Shown one piece after another: positions 59,157 through 64,000 of a stretch of DNA of 64,000 nt; positions within the stretch are counted from its first letter, which is position 1; every line of letters begins with the position of its first letter. The notes under the pieces are model-generated. The model saw only the letters and a program-made list of their open reading frames with translations, had not been told where the DNA came from and made no database searches. Location of the stretch: positions 47,598,395-47,662,394 of the forward strand of contig CM055100.1 of assembly GCA_029204225.1 (NCBI GenBank). Reading direction: 5' to 3'. Origin of the DNA: Diphasiastrum complanatum (lineage: Eukaryota; Streptophyta; Lycopodiopsida; Lycopodiales; Lycopodiaceae). The translations under genes were made by a program, and so were the position numbers.

Positions 59157-60674
59157 CTATTCATCATCAGATCTTGTATCAGATTCTATGATAGTATTGT
59201 CATGAAGAAATTCTCTGCTAGCGTATGCATCTAATAGATGTGCATTATCCTTATTTTCACTAAGCTCAATATAAGTGGAATACAACAAATAATGGGAGCT
59301 CCTTAAAGGAACATTCCCATCAGTAAAGCCTAAAATGTTCAAAACATAAGATCTTTTGACAAAAATGATCTTATTTGTCTTAACAAATTTATGTCCCTCC
59401 TAAATAAATGATAAAGCTTTAAATGCCATTATAAGGACTCTCCCCGACTAGGCTCAGCTTGGAATGAGCAATACAGATCTCACTCTTCAAGAAATGCCGA
59501 AAATAGTGGCCCAGTCCACTGTCCCTCTGGAACAAGGATGCGTGTTGTCTGAAACCACCTCGTCTCGCAGCAAAATCATCTATTATGAGAGCATCCTGCA
59601 ATAGGAAATATGTTAGCAAAAACACATTCAATGATTGAAAACATTCAAATGCAAGGAAGATTAAACACTTACACATTCTTCATTATCAGCAGCAACCAGA
59701 TCAGGATGATCAATATAATGACCACGTACTGAAGTGGAATCATCAGTGAAATGCATTAATGATGGACGAGGGAAGCCCATCTGGGATTGAAATGCCGTGA
59801 ATTCTTCATTGGATGGTCTGCCTTGCCCATCCTCAACTATATTTGATAAAGTCTTATTCAGACATTCTTCACCGGTCATAAGACCCTCCTCATCATCAAA
59901 ATCAATACCAGCAACAAGGTCATCTGTCTCAAAATCTACAAAGTCGGAGAATTCAAAAATTGTGCCGGATAATAAACATAGAATATCGTCCTCACGATAG
60001 TCAAAAAATTTACATAAATCAGTAGTAGTAAGATATACATCGTCATTAATATAATATACAGGCAAATTGAAAAGACATTTCGAATCCTCCATAGATTTGG
60101 ATTCATCATCAGATGTATTTTGGCCAATGAAAGAATCTCGGAGAACATCAGTATTTAAATAAAAGAATTCACATTTTTCTATCAAGAGTGTCGATAAGAA
60201 AGTGATTGATATCCTTAATGGCTGATTGAACAGAGGAGGGTGCAAAAGGAGGGCCAGCAACAGGAAACTCATCATCATCTGGAATCTGAACTAAAAGAAA
60301 AAGTACGAAACCACTCTGATATTCAACCAATCGACATTTCTTGTTGCAATACGGACACACAGAACTACTTTTGAAAGATCAAACAATTTGGTGAACATTT
60401 TATCCAGTCTATGTCTAAAAGCTGAGAAGAAATGAACAAGATCAGTATAATGCATGTACTGGAGCTGACCTATGGAGAAAACAGGCTTGCTAAGTATATC
60501 TTTGAATTGACATAATGTTCATAAAATACGTCAAAATTTGGTGGTGCAGTCCTGAAAACATGTAGATGTGGCTTGAGTAGGCTGTGGAAGTAGTCCAGAT
60601 TTTCAGTAATCCCAAAATTCACTCAGAAATGAACTCAAGCCTGATTCTCGTGAAGATGATGAGGAAGAGGCCAT
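59157..60674 (-). pseudogene. acidic protein with Cys motif, unknown family, broken
   Basis: Reading leftwards from ATG 60674: 'MASSSSSSRESGLSSFLSEF', then in a second frame 'NLDYFHSLLKPHLHVFRTAP', 'IGQLQYMHYTDLVHFFSAFR', 'LDKMFTKLFDLSK'. A third frame has a zinc-like 'CPYCNKKCRLVEYQSGF'. Then comes the longer frame to 59661 with many Asp/Glu ('FSDFVDFETDDLVAGIDFDD'). An intron (TGT|GTAAGT ~59671 to TATTGCAG ~59596) leads to 'DALIIDDFAARRGGFRQHAS'. A last piece, 'GFTDGNVPLRSSHYLLYSTY', runs to TAG 59157. At least three frame changes make it a pseudogene or a wrongly parsed multi-exon gene. Divergent from the histone-like gene on the right. Confidence 0.4.
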
Positions 60675-61515
60675 GACAGTAGCGTGAATATCGCACTTGT
60701 GAACGTGGGAGAACTGAACCAAAACTAACTATCAAAATGACACAGAAGATGGATATGTACGGCAGACAGATACATAATATCGCATTTGTGCACGAGTAGG
60801 TATATTTGCAAGCAAACGGACAGCAATGAGCGCGCACAAAAAAGCGATATGTCGCGGAATTTCGAGAATGCAAAAGGTAAAAAATTATTCGGTTTCTGTG
60901 CCATTTATACTAAATTTTTGCACGTGTGGTCAACGGACTTATGACACGTGTCTACTTTCAATCGACAACAGGCACAGGCACGTGTGAGATGACACTTGCA
61001 CATGTGTGAAATGACATCTAGACACGTGTCGCATGTTCATTCGATTGCTCATAAACACGTGTCGCTCTCGCATTCGATCGTTACAAATTTCAAATGTGTA
61101 GTGTGACAGGGTGACACGGTGTCGCTCTCGCATTTGTTTGTACAACTCCCACACGGTGTGACAGGACGTTCTTTCGCACGTGCGAACCCCCAATATAAAA
61201 TCACAAATTTCGATGAATTTTTTTCACTTTTTTTTTTTTCGTTTCGCATATCGAATTTCTGCGCGCCCTTCACAATCAAAATTCCTCTTACTACCTTCCA
61301 TGCGCACAGGTTCGATACGTCTACCTAATGTCACCCCCATATCGCACTTGTGCGTCTTTCCTCAAATCTAATCGGTCTCTCTAATATTCGGCTCGCATAG
61401 GTCCGATATACCGTACATTTTGTCTGTACATAGCGGTCCTCTACGTGTTCTTTATCATCCCTTCCTTCTCATCCTAACCTTCACGCACAAGTCTACTATC
61501 ACATAGTTCACGCCC
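60675..61515. promoter_or_regulatory. divergent intergenic region with six G-boxes
   Basis: Lies between two divergently oriented coding regions. CACGTG occurs at 60921, 60945, 60979, 61023, 61056 and 61177; three sit in ACACGTGTC, an ABRE/G-box core bound by bZIP and bHLH factors in plants. A second motif, ATATCGCA(C/T)TTGTG, recurs at 60688, 60777 and 61339. 'GTGTCGCTCTCGCATT' occurs twice, near 61060 and 61120. This looks like a strong bidirectional regulatory region. Confidence 0.6.
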
Positions 61516-62211
61516 ATGGATAGGAGAAAGCAGACAAGGAGAGACTTCTTCTCTCCTGGCTAATCCTCATCTCCTGCGGTTTGCCATCACACCACTTGCT
61601 AGACCTAGAACGCGCAACCGCAGCAAGTGGCTCTCTGAGATACGCAAGTATCAGAGGTCAACAACTCTGTTGATCCCAAGAGTTCCATTCTACCGTGTTG
61701 TCCGGAACATAACAAGAAATGATCTCGGACAGCACGCTAGATTCACACTAAGTGCTCTTCGGTGCCTTCAGGAGGCTGCTGAAGATTATATTAGCCTTTT
61801 TTTTTTTGGATTTTTTTTTGCTTGCCATTCATACCAAGAGGGTTACCATAATGCCCAAGGATTTTCAGCTTCTGATGAGAATGAGGGATAGGTACTGTAG
61901 GTTATATGTATCTCAGCCTACTGCTCCTAGACCAACTCCCGTAGATAGGACTCATCTTCCTATGAAGCATCCTAGGAAGCAGACAGCTCCCAAGCGTGCT
62001 CCTAAGAAAGTGAAGCCTATCCCAGAATCCATTGTAGATAATGCTGTTGTTGATAGTGCTGTAAATATAGCTACCTCTGTTTTGGTTACTCCTATATTGT
62101 TGTAGATACTACACATCCACCACCTCCTCCTCCTCCCAATTTCTATACATATATAGATTCGGATGATTACCTTAAATTTGAGAAAGACATATCGGATGCT
62201 ATAGATACAAT
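61516..62211 (+). pseudogene. histone H3 fold protein with CENH3-like features and C-terminal extension
   Basis: The ATG at 61516 gives 'MDRRKQTRRDFFSP', H3-tail-like. After a frame change near 61560 the open frame gives 'WLSEIRKYQRSTTLLIPRVP' and 'FYRVVRNIT' (alphaN/alpha1), loop 1 'RNDLGQHARFT', and 'LSALRCLQEAAEDYISLF' (alpha2). A T11 run (61797-61807) shifts the frame, and the next frame gives 'LLAIHTKRVTIMPKDFQLLM' (loop 2/alpha3). Loop 1 is one residue longer than canonical H3, and 'LLIP', 'EAAEDY' and 'KDF' are CENH3-like. After the fold comes a basic Pro-rich tail ('PRKQTAPKRAPKKVKP') to a stop at 62105, then in another frame a Pro7 run and 'YIDSDDYLKFEKDISDA' up to a possible donor at ~62212. 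In cells such proteins wrap DNA in (centromeric) nucleosomes. Two single-base frame breaks, one in a homopolymer, mean either a young pseudogene or sequence errors. Confidence 0.7.
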
Positions 62212-62751
62212 GGTACTCCTTTTTGTTTTAGACTAGAAGAACTTGATTTAGTATTAATTTTAGAGTTCTAGATTGCATGGATCTCAAAGACAGACGGGCT
62301 TCTATCAGTGATCCTGTGATAGTGTCCGGGCTGACACTCTTGCAGTTTGACATTGCAAGAGATTCATCAATACGAGTTGCTGGTGCTGAATAACTTTATG
62401 CTTCAGGCCTTCAAGGAGAAGAATGACACATTGTCATAGTGTCTGACAAGTGGATTCACACCAGCAACAAAGTATCTGGTCATTCCTTATCATACCAAGT
62501 AGGATATATTAAGTGCTTCTTCCTGTTTTATGCATTAACATTGACATTTTCAATTTAAATAGTTCTCAGAATTGTCGCTAAAGTACTTCAATCTTATTTT
62601 GCAGTGACCACTAGAGATTAAACGTGATCTCTAATTAAGAGATCTGTAAATAATATTATTAAATGTTCTTGTGTCAAGATGAATTTGGCAAAAAATACGC
62701 ATAAGAATGTAGATATATTCATTCCATATCTAAGTAAATATATTCCTACAG
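62212..62751 (+). other. intervening sequence between histone-like ORF and Ulp1-like exons
   Basis: Contains possible small exons (for example 'LKDRRASISDPVIVSGLTLL' near 62280-62341), but no frame is long or clearly conserved. Confidence 0.3.
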
Positions 62752-63127
62752 ACGTTTCCCATTCCGTGGACTGGCAGAATCGTCAGCTTGGAGGTAAACT
62801 TTGTCTTTCTTAATAGCATTTTGAAATCAGTATTCTAATGAAATATTTTCAATCTAATTCATTCTGTTTTCATAATTGATTTTTTTTGTGTGCTGAATTA
62901 TTTTGCAGTCACCCCAGCAAAATGATTCATTCAACTGTGGGTGGTACACATTGTACAATGCCAAGTTGTTTTTTGAGTGGTTCATCCTTCAACAAGATGT
63001 TGATATTTCTAAGGTAATAAATTCTGTTTATTCTTATTTTGGAATCATGATTAGTTTTTTATTCTGGTGATGTTATTGGCCATTACTAATACATGAATAT
63101 TCTACTTTGCAGTTTACACTTCCCTGA
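62752..63127 (+). CDS. Ulp1-type (C48) cysteine protease C-terminal exons, partial
   Basis: Three phase-0 exons with GT-AG ends: 62752-62793 ('TFPIPWTGRIVSLE'), 62909-63013 ('SPQQNDSFNCGWYTLYNAKL' then 'FFEWFILQQDVDISK'), and 63113-63127 ('FTLP' and TGA). 'PQQND-(x)-NCG-x-Y' is the catalytic Gln...Cys block of Ulp1/SENP-like SUMO proteases, which are also found inside several plant DNA transposons. The catalytic His/Asp region should lie upstream (62.28-62.7 kb), where candidate coding pieces exist but are broken or unrecognised. It follows the histone-like ORF by ~600 bp on the same strand and could be its 3' exons or a separate gene. Confidence 0.55.
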
Positions 63128-63689
63128 GTACACATCAAGCCAGGTATACAGATTTAGACAAGAAATTATCCTGAGTTACTGGCTAGGGCAAGGCTTCAGC
63201 CTCCCGTTATTGATGATGGTGCAAAGGATGATGTAGTACTACTAAATTAAGATCAGAAAAATTATAGATAACATAGAACAAAAATACATGTATAGACTTC
63301 ATAGAAAAATATACATTGATATATCAAATGCTGCTCCAGTTTATGAATTTGGGAGCACAAAATACATGTACAGATGCCCAACTTGGGCTTTCATTTATTG
63401 AATGAAAGGGTGTATACACAGATTTTTACTATAGTTTATTTGAAACTATTGTCTCTCCCACAATGGTTGATTGTTGTAGGTAGATCTTTGCAGCACGTTA
63501 ATCAGCTCCTGTCTTTTTCGCATCTGTGGACCTGGCAAATATAAGTGAATGTGCAATTGTAAACGATGACATTTTCTATTATTTTGTTCTATTTTGAAAT
63601 GGCAATAAACATTAAAGTACTTACGAGTCTTCCGTTGATGAGAAATCTAAATATGTTGGTAGATTTGGTTTGTAATAGCATGAGCTCTG
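63128..63689. other. noncoding, no gene seen
   Basis: 3' flank of the Ulp1-like exons. A plus frame continuing past the stop is probably chance. Confidence 0.4.
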
Positions 63690-63983
63690 TTATGATAAAA
63701 TCAAGCTTCCAGTGCTCTTCACATCAACCATAGTCAAATATTTCTCATTGTAGATAATGCTTATCTCCATTCGGTTTGTGTGACCATTTAGTTCAAAGTC
63801 TTGATCCAGTGGTAGCCATGTACCTTCAATTTTCTTGTATCTCTGGTAGCTAAATGTGAGACTGAGCATTTGCTTTTCGATATGATAACGAAAGATCGTT
63901 GAGGACTTTTTAATCCTGCATTCTATGTCATTATTTGTTTTTACTATCCCAGCCTTGATCCATGAGATCTGACAAAGTCTCAT
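63690..63983 (-). CDS. hypothetical protein fragment at window edge
   Basis: A 97-codon minus frame with 'LSLTFSYQRYKKIEGTWLPL' and 'MEISIIYNEKYLTMVDVKST'. It has a balanced composition but no recognised family. It runs close to the right edge, so it may be the 3' exon of a gene beyond the window. Weak support. Confidence 0.3.
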   Translation of the reverse strand: MRLCQISWIKAGIVKTNNDIECRIKKSSTIFRYHIEKQMLSLTFSYQRYKKIEGTWLPLDQDFELNGHTNRMEISIIYNEKYLTMVDVKSTGSLILS

Positions 63984-64000
63984 TGATAAATCCTTGCAAA

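Overview
The window is nuclear DNA of a land plant. The three host genes that can be recognised have plant-type family members: a SIW14/PFA-DSP phosphatase, an aldehyde-reductase-like SDR and a crooked-neck splicing factor. They sit in AT-rich sequence with long introns and many decayed LTR retrotransposons. The density of old gypsy and copia debris, introns of several kilobases, and a non-LTR element with a restriction-like endonuclease would fit a large-genome fern or gymnosperm. That placement is an inference. No rRNA, tRNA or CRISPR array was seen.

Layout. 0-3.2 kb: a non-LTR zinc-motif remnant (-) and a broken gypsy pol (+), followed by the first copy of an ~850 bp dispersed repeat. 7.5-9.3 kb: the last two exons of an atypical dual-specificity phosphatase (+). 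12.7-16.5 kb: copia debris, including a duplicated RT-LTR fusion (-). 16.6-19.4 kb: a GC-rich hairpin array, then a nearly complete RT plus restriction-like-endonuclease ORF (+) with one frameshift. 19.4-26 kb: repeats and copia scraps. 26.1-31.2 kb: a gypsy gag scrap (+) facing a gypsy element (-) that keeps its gag, protease, leader, tRNA-Asp-type primer site and a ~760 bp LTR. 33.2-34.1 kb: the second copy of the dispersed repeat. 39.4-40.1 kb: an intronless SDR gene with a single-base frameshift. 42.4-52.5 kb: a complete seven-exon crooked-neck/CLF1 gene (-), 708 codons, with a copia-type element in intron 1. 55.5-57 kb: copia pieces in opposite orientations.

The right end (58.1-63.1 kb) is the least ordinary part. 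It holds three unusual coding regions: a conserved-looking protein of unknown family (+), an acidic zinc-motif protein (-), and, divergent from the latter, a histone H3 fold with centromeric-H3 (CENH3) traits followed by exons of a Ulp1-type cysteine protease (+). The divergent intergenic region carries six CACGTG G-boxes in 262 bp. I read this block as either an undescribed mobile element that has captured an H3/CENH3 fold and a SUMO-protease-like domain, or a decayed locus of that kind. The pieces are visible in the sequence; their unity is inference.

How they work together: the splicing factor, SDR and phosphatase are unrelated housekeeping or stress genes scattered among transposons, with no operon-like logic. 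Most other coding sequence belongs to mobile elements and is broken by stops, frameshifts or deletions.
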